The position numbers were made by a program, and so were the translations under genes. DNA of 64,000 nt, from assembly GCF_900182785.1 (NCBI RefSeq), contig NZ_FXTS01000004.1, positions 1 to 64,000 of the forward strand. Reading direction: 5' to 3'. Shown here one piece after another: positions 17,333 through 25,430 of this stretch (position 1 is the first letter of the stretch; every line of letters starts with the position of its first letter). Below the pieces are notes generated by a model. It ran no database searches, was not told where the DNA came from, and was given only the letters and a program-made list of their open reading frames with translations. This DNA comes from Oceanospirillum linum (GTDB lineage Bacteria > Pseudomonadota > Gammaproteobacteria > Pseudomonadales > Halomonadaceae).

Positions 17333-19039
17333 CTATGCAGTTGCCGCTTCATCTTCAGCCTGTTTGCGAAGTATAAAGCGCTGAATCTTGCCACTTGGAG
17401 TCTTGGGCAGCTCATCAACAAACTCAATTTCCCGCGGGAAGGCGTGAGTCGACAGCCGCTCACGAACCAGATTCTGAATATCCTGCACCAGTTCAGCTGA
17501 AGGCTCATAACCATCACGCAGCACAACAAAAGATTTGATGATATGACCACGCTTAGCATCAGGTTTACCCACGGCAGCACTTTCTGCTACAGCCTCATGC
17601 TCCAGTACTGTACCTTCGACATCAGCTGGCCCGACGCGATAGCCGGCAGTGGTAATGATGTCGTCATCTCGACCGCTAAACTGGAAACAACCATCACGGT
17701 TTTCAAAGACCATATCGCCGGTTAAGTAATACTTGCCATGGAAGGGTTTCTTCTCCTGCCAGGTGTAGCCTTGGAAGAAAAATGCCGGTGAATTTTCCAT
17801 ATCCACTGCAAACTGCCCCTCTTCGCCAGCACTGACTTCATTGTAGTCCGCATCCAGAGCCACAACACGATAACCCGGCAGTGCATATCCCATCGCACCA
17901 ATATGCACATTGTGCTCCAAAGCATGGTGGTTACAGCAGGTCATGCCAGTTTCAGTCTGACCATAGTGATCCATAACAGGACAACCCAGTACATCACCCA
18001 CCCAGTTAACAACCTCCGGGCTTAGCGGCTCACCAGCAGAGCTGGCACGGCGCAATAACAGCTTAGGCTTCATCTCATTATGTGCATCACTGGCCATCAT
18101 CATGCGGTAAGCCGTCGGTGCCGCCGCAAGGTTCGTGATCTGATATTTTTCCAGCATTTCGTAGGTATTTTCGGTGGTAAAGCCTGCCTCATTGAAATGC
18201 GTTGCCACCCCCATGCATAACGGACCGGTAATGGCATAATAAAGACCATAAGCCCAGCCGGGATCAGCCACATTCCAGTACTTATCATCCTGATCCAGGC
18301 CGATGGCGTATTTCATATAAATATAGAAACCCAACAGCGCTTTTAACGGCACAGCAACGCCTTTGGATTTGCCGACAGTACCTGAGGTGAACATCTGCAG
18401 AAAGGGTTGATCAGCATTCAGAACAACAGGCTCAAACTGATTGCTTTGCGCTGCCATGACTGTAGCAAAATGCAGATCACCTTTAGTTTTAGCTTCTGCT
18501 TCACTCCCACAAACCTGGACAACAGTTGGTAACCCCTTCACCTGGTCAAACTTATGACGATTAGCCGCATCAGTGACCACTACTTTTGCATCACACTGAG
18601 TAATGCGATATTCAATTGCTTCATAGCCAAAAGCGGTAAATAACGGCTGATAAACCGCGCCGATACGCCATGTGCCCAACACCACAACCAAAAGGTCCGC
18701 AGTTCGGGGAAGCATACAGGAGATGCGATCTCCTGCTTTTACGCCCTGAGATGCCAGAAAATTTGCAAACTGAGCTGATTTAGCCTGCAACTCAGCCCAG
18801 GTATGAGTCGAACCGGAACCGTCTGCAGCTTCACAGAAAAGGCCAACTTCATCGCCGCGCCCTGCCAGAACCTGCTTATCGCAGCACTCTATGCAGGCAT
18901 TAAATCCCTCTTTGAGACTCCCAATAAACTGAGTCTCAATCTGATCCATAGAAAAATCAGCCATAAAGGCGGCAAAATGCTGCTTCTCAGCAGCAGAACT
19001 TATCATAGGGTTTATTTTTTGATCTTTGTTAGCTGTCAT
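17333..19039 (-). CDS. AMP-forming acyl-CoA synthetase
   Basis: Activates a carboxylic acid to its acyl-CoA with ATP. The P-loop-like motif FTSGTVGKSKG, the second motif YGQTETGM, the hinge region YYLTGDMVFENRDGCFQFSGRDDD in part, and the catalytic Lys in PKTPSGKIQRF near the C-terminus are all present. The ATG at 19039 is chosen over one 25 codons upstream because GGAGA lies just before it; the product is 568 residues. It heads the minus-strand run with the SDR and acyl-CoA dehydrogenase, though a 176-bp gap with palindromic repeats separates it from the SDR gene. Palindromic operator candidates lie about 100-165 bp upstream. The substrate is probably a short or branched acid, by context only. 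Confidence 0.92.
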   Translation of the reverse strand: MTANKDQKINPMISSAAEKQHFAAFMADFSMDQIETQFIGSLKEGFNACIECCDKQVLAGRGDEVGLFCEAADGSGSTHTWAELQAKSAQFANFLASQGVKAGDRISCMLPRTADLLVVVLGTWRIGAVYQPLFTAFGYEAIEYRITQCDAKVVVTDAANRHKFDQVKGLPTVVQVCGSEAEAKTKGDLHFATVMAAQSNQFEPVVLNADQPFLQMFTSGTVGKSKGVAVPLKALLGFYIYMKYAIGLDQDDKYWNVADPGWAYGLYYAITGPLCMGVATHFNEAGFTTENTYEMLEKYQITNLAAAPTAYRMMMASDAHNEMKPKLLLRRASSAGEPLSPEVVNWVGDVLGCPVMDHYGQTETGMTCCNHHALEHNVHIGAMGYALPGYRVVALDADYNEVSAGEEGQFAVDMENSPAFFFQGYTWQEKKPFHGKYYLTGDMVFENRDGCFQFSGRDDDIITTAGYRVGPADVEGTVLEHEAVAESAAVGKPDAKRGHIIKSFVVLRDGYEPSAELVQDIQNLVRERLSTHAFPREIEFVDELPKTPSGKIQRFILRKQAEDEAATA

Positions 19040-19141
19040 GACGGATCTCCGAATATCCAATGCCTGATTATTTTTATTCGTGGCGAGCAACCGGTTTTTA
19101 TTTACAGGTATCATTTTTTATGGAAAAACGACAACTTCACA

Positions 19142-19153
19142 GTTTACGTAAAC
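19142..19153. promoter_or_regulatory. Palindrome resembling LiuR-type operator
   Basis: The perfect 12-bp palindrome GTTTACGTAAAC, followed by GTAAC, lies about 100 bp upstream of the acyl-CoA synthetase start. From memory it resembles the TTTACGTAAACG-like motif described for LiuR, the MerR-family regulator of branched-chain amino acid catabolism in gammaproteobacteria. A related ACGTTTACGTTG occurs at 17169-17180 before the SDR gene. No liuR gene is in the window. Confidence 0.45.
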
Positions 19154-19193
19154 GTAACCTAGTCACTTCAAAAAAAGCGCTCAACTATTAACT

Positions 19194-19203
19194 AGCAAGC
19201 GCT
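19194..19203. promoter_or_regulatory. Candidate TetR operator half upstream of acyl-CoA synthetase
   Basis: The core AGCAAGCGCT occurs here and, inverted, at 19945-19954 just in front of the TetR gene. A related AAGCGCTC stands at 19175-19182. The shared 10-mer on both flanks of the regulator gene suggests one regulator acting at both places. The 326-bp gap 19040-19365 holds this site, the 19142 palindrome and no gene. Confidence 0.45.
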
Positions 19204-19365
19204 CGGTTTTATAACAATTTAGCGATCCTGAAGCAGTCGCGCAAGCCCTTAAAATGCATTTTTCTGTTAAGGGGTGGATTAAAAGCAGGACTCTGTTTTT
19301 CTAGAGCACCTTAAAACGCTGGCAAGACTCTGATCTGCAAACAAAAACAGGCGACGGAGTCAGCC

Positions 19366-19935
19366 TCACCCCAGACCAATCAGCTCACCTAAGGCCTGAG
19401 CAAGATCATCTGGTGTCTTTTCACCGTCAGCATCGTACCACTGAACCGTCCAGTTTAAGGCTCCCAGGGCAAAGCGACGAATCAGCGGCTGATCACCTTT
19501 GATCAGACCTGTCTCGACACAATCATCTATAACCTGCTGCCACAGCTGCTCATACCGATCACGCATATCAATCAATACGCTCAGAGACTCATCTGTCAGG
19601 CTGCGCCACTCATACAGAGCAACGACATGGGCATTTCTGTCATTCAACAAGGTACTAAGGTGCGCTCTGGCCAGAGCTTTAAACCGCTCTTTCGGCTGAG
19701 TAAGACCCTCCAGTGCCTGATCCGCAATGGTCATGGCGCTTTCCATACCATCCTGTATAACCGCACACAATATTTCCTGTTTGTCGTTAAAGTGATGAAA
19801 AAGACTGCCGGACTTAATGCCCATGGCATCAGCCAACATACGCACCGTTGTTCGTTCGTAGCCTTGCTCACAGAACAGACGAGCGGCGATGGCTACCAGT
19901 TCCTTGCGTCGTTTTGAATTATTAGTTAGAGTCAT
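19366..19935 (-). CDS. TetR family transcriptional regulator
   Basis: Repressor-type protein of 189 residues. The N-terminal helix-turn-helix is typical (ARLFCEQGYERTTVRMLADAMGIKSGSLFHHF in outline: LFCEQGYERTTVRMLADAMG at about residues 20-39, GSLFHHF at 43-49). The C-terminal two-thirds is helical and variable, as expected for ligand binding; acyl-CoA is a plausible ligand by context. It lies between the acyl-CoA synthetase (same strand) and a divergently transcribed thiolase, the usual arrangement for a local regulator of both. Operator candidates are present on each side. Confidence 0.9.
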   Translation of the reverse strand: MTLTNNSKRRKELVAIAARLFCEQGYERTTVRMLADAMGIKSGSLFHHFNDKQEILCAVIQDGMESAMTIADQALEGLTQPKERFKALARAHLSTLLNDRNAHVVALYEWRSLTDESLSVLIDMRDRYEQLWQQVIDDCVETGLIKGDQPLIRRFALGALNWTVQWYDADGEKTPDDLAQALGELIGLG

Positions 19936-19944
19936 TTCAAATCT

Positions 19945-19986
19945 AGCGCTTGCTTGGTTTTTGGTTAATGGCTACCAAATTAACCA
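19945..19986. promoter_or_regulatory. Candidate operator region between tetR and thiolase
   Basis: Two elements lie in the divergent gap. AGCGCTTGCT at 19945-19954 is the reverse complement of the 10-mer at 19194. An 8-bp inverted repeat, TGGTTAAT (19962-19969) and ATTAACCA (19979-19986), has a 9-bp spacer. Their position 10-50 bp upstream of tetR suits autoregulation and control of the thiolase. Confidence 0.5.
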
Positions 19987-20077
19987 CAATCCCCCTAAAG
20001 CGGTCAAATATTAGGGAGATAAAATCACAGAGCAATGCGCACCTGTCTCAGGATCAATAACAAAAAGAGGTTCAAGC

Positions 20078-21259
20078 ATGAAAGAAGATGCAGTGGTAAT
20101 CGTTTCCGGGGCACGCACCCCAATGGGTGGCATGATGGGCAGCCTGAGCTCTCTGACAGCACCTCAACTTGGCAGTGTTGCTATCGCCGATGCGGTTGAT
20201 CGCGCCAACCTTAAGCCTGAAGATATTCAGGAAGTGATTATGGGTTGTGTTCTTCCGGCAAGTCTTGGCCAGGGGCCTGCCCGTCAGGCCATGATGGGGG
20301 CTGATATTCCTGTTTCCACTGGTGCGACCACTGTCAATAAACTGTGCGGTTCAGGTATGAAAGCCGCTATGCTGGCACATGACCTGATTAAAGCAGGCAG
20401 CAACGATATTATGGTTGCCGGTGGTATGGAGAGCATGAGTAATGCGCCTTACCTGATGACAAAAGCCCGCAGCGGTATGCGCCTGGGTCATGGCGAGGTT
20501 AAAGACCATATGTTCCTTGATGGTCTGGAAGATGCCCGCACCGGCAAGCTGATGGGCGTATTTGCTCAGGAGATCGCCGATGATCGTGGCTACACCCGTG
20601 AGGCGATGGATAATTTTGCCATTGCATCCCTTAAGAAAGCCATGGCGGCGATTGATAACGGTAAACTGAAAGCGGAAACGGCTCCCGTCACGGTATCCAG
20701 CCGTAAAGGCGAAACAGTCATTGCTGATGATGAACAGCCCCATAACGCGAATATTGATAAAATTCCTTCTCTGCGACCCGCATTTACGAAAGACGGTACG
20801 GTAACAGCAGCTAATTCCAGCTCGATCTCAGACGGTGCATCTGCTCTGGTACTCATGCGTGAGTCCGAAGCTGAAAAGCGTGGCCTGAAACCTATGGCAC
20901 GCTTTGTTGCCCATGCTACTCACTCGATGCAACCATCAGAGTTTACCCTAGCGCCTATCGGCTCCATTCAGAAGGTTCTGGATAAAGCGGGCTGGTCGAT
21001 CGATGATGTAGACCTGTTCGAGATCAACGAGGCCTTTGCCATCGTCACCATGCTGGCGATTGATGGCCTTAATATCCCGTCAGAAAAGGTGAATATCTAT
21101 GGTGGAGCCTGTGCTCAAGGCCACCCGATTGGCTCCACTGGCTCCCGTATTCTGGTTACTCTGATGCATGCCTTGCAACAGGAAGGCAAAAAACGTGGTA
21201 TCGCTTCGCTGTGTATTGGCGGCGGCGAAGCAACAGCGGTCGCTGTTGAGCTACTGTAA
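20078..21259 (+). CDS. Acetyl-CoA C-acyltransferase (thiolase)
   Basis: Thiolase of 393 residues that cleaves 3-ketoacyl-CoA or condenses two acetyl-CoA. The active-site Cys is C90 (NKLCGSG), with the His in CAQGHPIGSTGSR at about 349 and the second Cys in SLCIGGGEA at about 379: the full catalytic set. GAGG precedes the ATG. It is divergent from the TetR regulator and completes, with the dehydrogenases across the gap, the last step of a beta-oxidation-type route. Both the biosynthetic (acetoacetyl-CoA) and degradative (2-methylacetoacetyl-CoA) forms share these motifs, so the direction is not decided by sequence. A bidirectional terminator follows. Confidence 0.93.
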   Translation: MKEDAVVIVSGARTPMGGMMGSLSSLTAPQLGSVAIADAVDRANLKPEDIQEVIMGCVLPASLGQGPARQAMMGADIPVSTGATTVNKLCGSGMKAAMLAHDLIKAGSNDIMVAGGMESMSNAPYLMTKARSGMRLGHGEVKDHMFLDGLEDARTGKLMGVFAQEIADDRGYTREAMDNFAIASLKKAMAAIDNGKLKAETAPVTVSSRKGETVIADDEQPHNANIDKIPSLRPAFTKDGTVTAANSSSISDGASALVLMRESEAEKRGLKPMARFVAHATHSMQPSEFTLAPIGSIQKVLDKAGWSIDDVDLFEINEAFAIVTMLAIDGLNIPSEKVNIYGGACAQGHPIGSTGSRILVTLMHALQQEGKKRGIASLCIGGGEATAVAVELL

Positions 21260-21293
21260 TCATCAGATAGCACAATACCGCTGATTAAAGATA

Positions 21294-21332
21294 AAAAAGC
21301 CGCTACTTCTGATAAGAATGCAGCGGCTTTTT
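21294..21332. terminator. Bidirectional terminator between thiolase and chemoreceptor
   Basis: Arms AAAAAGCCGCT (21294-21304) and AGCGGCTTTTT (21322-21332) pair fully around a 17-base loop, with a T-run in both directions. It serves two convergent genes. Confidence 0.88.
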
Positions 21333-21358
21333 AATGCTATTCTCGGTTAAAACCGATG

Positions 21359-23293
21359 CTAAACCTTGAAACGCTCTACCTTTTGGTCCAGTTCATTCAC
21401 CAGGGACTCAAGCTCTCTACTGGTTGCTGCAGCATGATCGACAACCTCAAAAGTCATTTTAGCTTCAGCTACAATCTGCTCCAGCGCATGGGTCATGCTC
21501 TGAGCACGTGACGACTGATCCGATGTCATATCCGTGATCTCTTCAAACATACGGTGCAAGTTATCCACAGAGGCACTGACCGTTGCCAGACGTTCATCAG
21601 ACTGACGCATGCCTTCAATGCTGTTCCGGGCAATTTCACTGGCATTATTGATCGCCTGAACTGCTTTTTGAGTGCCGGATTGAAGCTCGATGATCTGCTG
21701 TTCAATATCTTCTGTTGATTGCTGGGTTTTACTGGCCAGCATACGAACCTCATCTGCAACAACCGCAAAACCACGCCCGGTTTCCCCCGCCCGGGCTGCT
21801 TCAATAGCAGCGTTCAGCGCCAAAAGATTGGTTTGCTCTGCGATAGATTTAATCATATCCAGTACATCGCCAATCTGGTCACTTTGCGAGGCCAAACTAT
21901 TGATTACTTCCGCAGTGTTCTCAACATCTGTTACCAAAACCTCAATATCATGGCGCACCTGCCGGGAAATCACCGAGCTCTGAGTCGTTTCCTCACGAAT
22001 TCTGTCAACGTTTTTAAGTGTTTCGGCAACACTTTTACTCTCCTCAGAAACACTCTCGGCAATATAAGCCACAGACGATGATGCGTCGGAAGCGGCTCCC
22101 TGCTGTCTTTCGGTAGCCTCAGAAGCCTGTAGCGTGCCTTTATGCATCGTCGAAACGACATCAGTGGTATGACGGGATAGCTGCTGTACATCATTGATGA
22201 TCATTTGTATCGCTACAACAAAGTGATTCACCTTATCCGCCATCTCAGTAATTTCATCATTGCCCGACACTTTGATCCTACGGGTAAGGTCCCCCTCTCC
22301 GGCGGATAGATCCTCCAAGGCATCGGTCAGTACATTAACCCGGCGTAATAAGCGAACGGAAAGTACAATCACCAGTACAACCACAAGTACCAGCGCACTG
22401 ATCACAGACACTAATGTCATATGAGTCACCAACTCATCGGAAGAGCTCTCAATGCTCTTGCCAATACTTTCCCGGGCCGAGTCGTTATTTCTCTGAATGC
22501 TGTCCAGGCGTTTCAAAAGCTCAGCTACAGACTGGGCACCACCACTATCAATACTTGCCTTTACCGAAGAAATACTCTGATCTATCAAGGCATTGAAGCC
22601 CGACTCCATTTTCTGAGTACCCTGAATCACCGAGTCACGGCTCACACCCAAAACAAGCTGGCCAATGACCGCTCCGTTCGGATTAATAGGCTGCTCAATC
22701 ACAATCAGGCGTTCATGTTTCTTTGCCGCATCTACAATCCGGCTCAGTGTATTATCGCCATCACCTGTTTTCATCAGCTCTTTAACCAGATCGCTTTTGC
22801 GGTTCAAGTAGCGAGTCAGACGTTTACCATAGCCGTCATAAAAACCGGCAAAAACCACATGTTCACTTTCATGTGCCATTTTCACGTATTGCGTTAACTG
22901 CGGTGTATCACGATCCCAGATCGCCTGAGGTGAGACAGCTGCCAGCAGCACCGCCATATTCCGGGATGTCTCCATAAGCGAAGATTCAAGTAAAGCCACT
23001 GTCGCCTTCTTTTCCTGCTCCAGTTGCAGCTGCAACTTTGCAGAAAGATCATCGGAGACACTTTGTGTCATACGGGATATTTGCGCCTGCACGCCTTCAC
23101 TCGCAGCCTGGAGCTCATCAGAAACTTTGCCATTTTCAACACTCAGACGACTGCGAATATCCGAGATAAGGTTTTTACCACCAGAGGTAGTCAAAAAAAT
23201 AGTCAGCAGGGTCTGTATACCTGCGAGAAATATAATAGCGATGATTACCGGGCGCAGTAATCGACTATTTAATGCAAATGACTGCTTCGACAT
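21359..23293 (-). CDS. Methyl-accepting chemotaxis protein with periplasmic sensor
   Basis: Transmembrane chemoreceptor of 644 residues. TM1 is at about 14-35, a periplasmic region of about 255 residues follows, and TM2 is at about 293-315. A HAMP domain spans about 312-365 and the cytoplasmic signalling domain runs to the end. The CheA/CheW contact tip is canonical (SIAEQTNLLALNAAIEAARA, residues 483-502, then GRGFAVVADEVRMLA). The periplasmic part begins with a long coiled segment and then a Cache-like fold (VVFAGFYDGYGKRLTRYL; VIGQLVLGVSRDSV); the ligand is unknown. AGGTG precedes the ATG. No sigma-28 promoter was found upstream. Confidence 0.95.
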   Translation of the reverse strand: MSKQSFALNSRLLRPVIIAIIFLAGIQTLLTIFLTTSGGKNLISDIRSRLSVENGKVSDELQAASEGVQAQISRMTQSVSDDLSAKLQLQLEQEKKATVALLESSLMETSRNMAVLLAAVSPQAIWDRDTPQLTQYVKMAHESEHVVFAGFYDGYGKRLTRYLNRKSDLVKELMKTGDGDNTLSRIVDAAKKHERLIVIEQPINPNGAVIGQLVLGVSRDSVIQGTQKMESGFNALIDQSISSVKASIDSGGAQSVAELLKRLDSIQRNNDSARESIGKSIESSSDELVTHMTLVSVISALVLVVVLVIVLSVRLLRRVNVLTDALEDLSAGEGDLTRRIKVSGNDEITEMADKVNHFVVAIQMIINDVQQLSRHTTDVVSTMHKGTLQASEATERQQGAASDASSSVAYIAESVSEESKSVAETLKNVDRIREETTQSSVISRQVRHDIEVLVTDVENTAEVINSLASQSDQIGDVLDMIKSIAEQTNLLALNAAIEAARAGETGRGFAVVADEVRMLASKTQQSTEDIEQQIIELQSGTQKAVQAINNASEIARNSIEGMRQSDERLATVSASVDNLHRMFEEITDMTSDQSSRAQSMTHALEQIVAEAKMTFEVVDHAAATSRELESLVNELDQKVERFKV

Positions 23294-23664
23294 AACAGCA
23301 CCTAATTTTAAAGCAACTTGTGATTGCCTACCCTTTGGTCATATTATTTATGCCGTGGGCGTATTTATTATTTTTCTGAGCTTCAGATCCTTAAAGCGTC
23401 AGACCCTGACAAAGAATAATACTTTCGTCTCACAATAAAAACCGCTTTATTGTGCTTTTAACCCAAAAAAACACTACTTTTTGCTGAAAAACCGATTAAA
23501 ACCCGCCATTTTTATAAAAAGTCCGATAAGTGACGCCCCTACCGGCTCCTGTTATATTCACACACTTTTTTCATGCTCATTGCTGTAGCAAATGGTTGTT
23601 ATCTCTTGGCAGGCTCACCATAATTGAGCTAGTTTTAAGTCCTCATTTACTCAATAGCCTGCCC

Positions 23665-24285
23665 ATGGTGTTTGCGATGCGATCCAGAAGTAAGAACAGT
23701 GCACACTTTTTTATCAATGCCGCCACCGTTGCAGCAGAGTTAAGCGAAGTTCTCACCGAAGCAAAGAATATTTCTCTGGAAGCGATGAATGCAAAGGCAT
23801 TAGTTGCCAGGGCTGGTGACAATGTCCGTACTTTTAAGCCCATCACTGATTTCATGGTTGAATTAGCAAACGACACCATTTTGCTGGTCAAGGAAATCAA
23901 TCGGGAGGCACTGGTTTTATCCAGAACCTCCCTGAACGAGCTACACAGCTCCGATGCTAATATCCGTTTTGCCAAAGCCCAACAAAAAGCTTCAACTGCG
24001 CTTTATGTGGAAACCCTTGACCCGATGGCAAGAGAAGCGTCCAACCAGCACCACCAGCAGGCTGTTCAGTTAAAGCGCCATATGAGAAAGCTGTTCGAGC
24101 TGCTTGATGAGATTGAGTCCCGTATGCTGGCCGCAAATGTTGTCACGGCAACCTCCCGGCTTGAAGCTGCTACCGCCGCTGACAGCTACCAGGCAAGCCT
24201 TGAAGGCATTGTTGTGAAGCTGGAAAAAGCCGCTAATCGAATTAAACATATAGCAACCAAATGCCGGCGTTCACTGGAACGTTAA
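23665..24285 (+). CDS. Soluble protein resembling a degenerate chemoreceptor tip
   Basis: About 206 residues, helical, with no signal peptide or membrane segment. Residues 35-71 align without gaps to the chemoreceptor hairpin tip: AMNAKALVARAGD matches ALNAAIEAARAGE, and the following residues keep R, F, D, LA and T at the matching places of GRGFAVVADEVRMLASKT. The usual Glu, Gln and Asn that contact CheA/CheW are replaced (K, N, S). The rest is coiled coil without a known sensor domain. It lies divergent from a full chemoreceptor and 69 bp before a diiron-type sensor gene. The start is uncertain: the ATGs at 23665 and 23677 are both possible, and the frame opens further upstream (23530) without family support. 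The 371-bp gap 23294-23664 upstream holds only promoter-type DNA. Confidence 0.7.
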   Translation: MVFAMRSRSKNSAHFFINAATVAAELSEVLTEAKNISLEAMNAKALVARAGDNVRTFKPITDFMVELANDTILLVKEINREALVLSRTSLNELHSSDANIRFAKAQQKASTALYVETLDPMAREASNQHHQQAVQLKRHMRKLFELLDEIESRMLAANVVTATSRLEAATAADSYQASLEGIVVKLEKAANRIKHIATKCRRSLER

Positions 24286-24354
24286 GGCAGTAAATCATCC
24301 ACATTTTTACGCGGCCCTTCTCCAGGGAAGCAATAAAGTAAAACGGATTCAAAT

Positions 24355-25092
24355 ATGAAAGTTGTAAAGCTTCACGAAGGACGTAGCCATGAATGGTTGG
24401 TTTTTGGGCGGGATGAAGAGCGTCCGAGTAAAATCATTGATACCAACCAATATATGATCAAGACCACTAACCATACCATTATGCTGGACCCGGGTGGTAT
24501 TGAGTTATTTTCTGCTATGCTGGCGGCCGTTGTTCATCATGTTCCGGTTAACCAAATTACCCACTTGTTTGCCTCCCATCAGGATCCGGATATTATCTCT
24601 TCCCTCGGGTTATGGGATAAAACATTACCCCACGCCGAGCTATACGCCCCCTGGCTATGGGAAGGCTTCCTTCGTCATTTCGGCTGCAACAGCATTCGCT
24701 ACAACCCATTACCGGACGAAGGTAAAAGTATTCGGCTGGATGATATTGAGCTGCAGTTTATTCCAGCGCATTACATGCATTCCTCCGGCAATTTCAGCGT
24801 GTATGACCCCCAGGCAAAAATCCTGATGAGCGGAGATATTGGTGCCGCGCTTCTGCCCGACGGTGCTCCGTTATTTGTTGAAGACTTCGACGCTCATGTT
24901 GAAAAAATGCGCCTGTTCCACCAGCGCTGGATGCCATCTAATCGGGCAAAGAAGGATTGGGTTCGCCGCGTGCGCCAGCTTGATATTGAGTATATGGCAC
25001 CTCAGCATGGAGCCATATTCAAAGGGCGCGATGTTCAGCGCTTTCTCGACTGGCTTGATGAGCTTGAAGTCGGTACAGGCATACACCAATAA
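24355..25092 (+). CDS. ODP-type diiron metallo-beta-lactamase-fold protein (putative oxygen/iron sensor)
   Basis: Stand-alone metallo-beta-lactamase domain of 245 residues, related to the diiron half of flavodiiron proteins but with no flavodoxin domain. The probable metal ligands are H75, D77 and D79 (SHQDPD), H139 or H142 (PAHYMHSSGNF), D161 (SGDIG) and H218 (PQHGAIF). The HxDxD arrangement, in place of the hydrolase HxHxDH, points to redox diiron chemistry, as in ODP proteins; the ODP of Treponema denticola works as an oxygen/Fe(II) sensor for chemotaxis and is encoded beside a chemoreceptor-like gene. Here the neighbour is likewise a chemoreceptor-tip-like gene. A sensor role is inferred; nitric oxide or oxygen reduction with a separate electron donor is the alternative. 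Confidence 0.8.
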   Translation: MKVVKLHEGRSHEWLVFGRDEERPSKIIDTNQYMIKTTNHTIMLDPGGIELFSAMLAAVVHHVPVNQITHLFASHQDPDIISSLGLWDKTLPHAELYAPWLWEGFLRHFGCNSIRYNPLPDEGKSIRLDDIELQFIPAHYMHSSGNFSVYDPQAKILMSGDIGAALLPDGAPLFVEDFDAHVEKMRLFHQRWMPSNRAKKDWVRRVRQLDIEYMAPQHGAIFKGRDVQRFLDWLDELEVGTGIHQ

Positions 25093-25125
25093 ATTGTGCA
25101 ATGTTTGCTAAAAAAGCAACCCTGT

Positions 25126-25155
25126 GCCCAGTGGACTAACAAAAAGTCACTGGGC
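25126..25155. repeat. Inverted repeat downstream of ODP gene
   Basis: Arms GCCCAGTG (25126-25133) and CACTGGGC (25148-25155) flank a 14-base loop, with possible extension by ACT/AGT inside. There is no T-run on either side, so a rho-independent terminator is doubtful. The rest of the 338-bp gap 25093-25430 holds the tyrB leader and no gene. Confidence 0.4.
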
Positions 25156-25430
25156 TTCACACTTAGCTAATAATTTATCCTCCCAGGCCTCTGGCCCGTA
25201 ACTTTTTCCATACAGCTATTATAGCCTGAGCATGCGTGCTGCAAACTCTCTCCCCTGCCGTATAAAATAATTTACAGGCTTACTGGATTTAACCCGATTA
25301 CTCTCATTACTCGACACCTAAAATCAATCGAAAAAGACGTTAATATCAAGCTGTTATATTGAGCCTTCACGTCTGTGCTCACGGATCAAAACAAAAATAT
25401 TGTTATACCCTTTCTGCTTTGGAGCCCTCC

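Noticed and set aside
23522..23529. TCCGATAA, a sigma-28-like -10 before the chemoreceptor-tip gene
   Set aside because: The -10 matches 7 of 8 bases, but no TAAA occurs at the required distance, the nearest being about six bases too far upstream. Not counted as a promoter.
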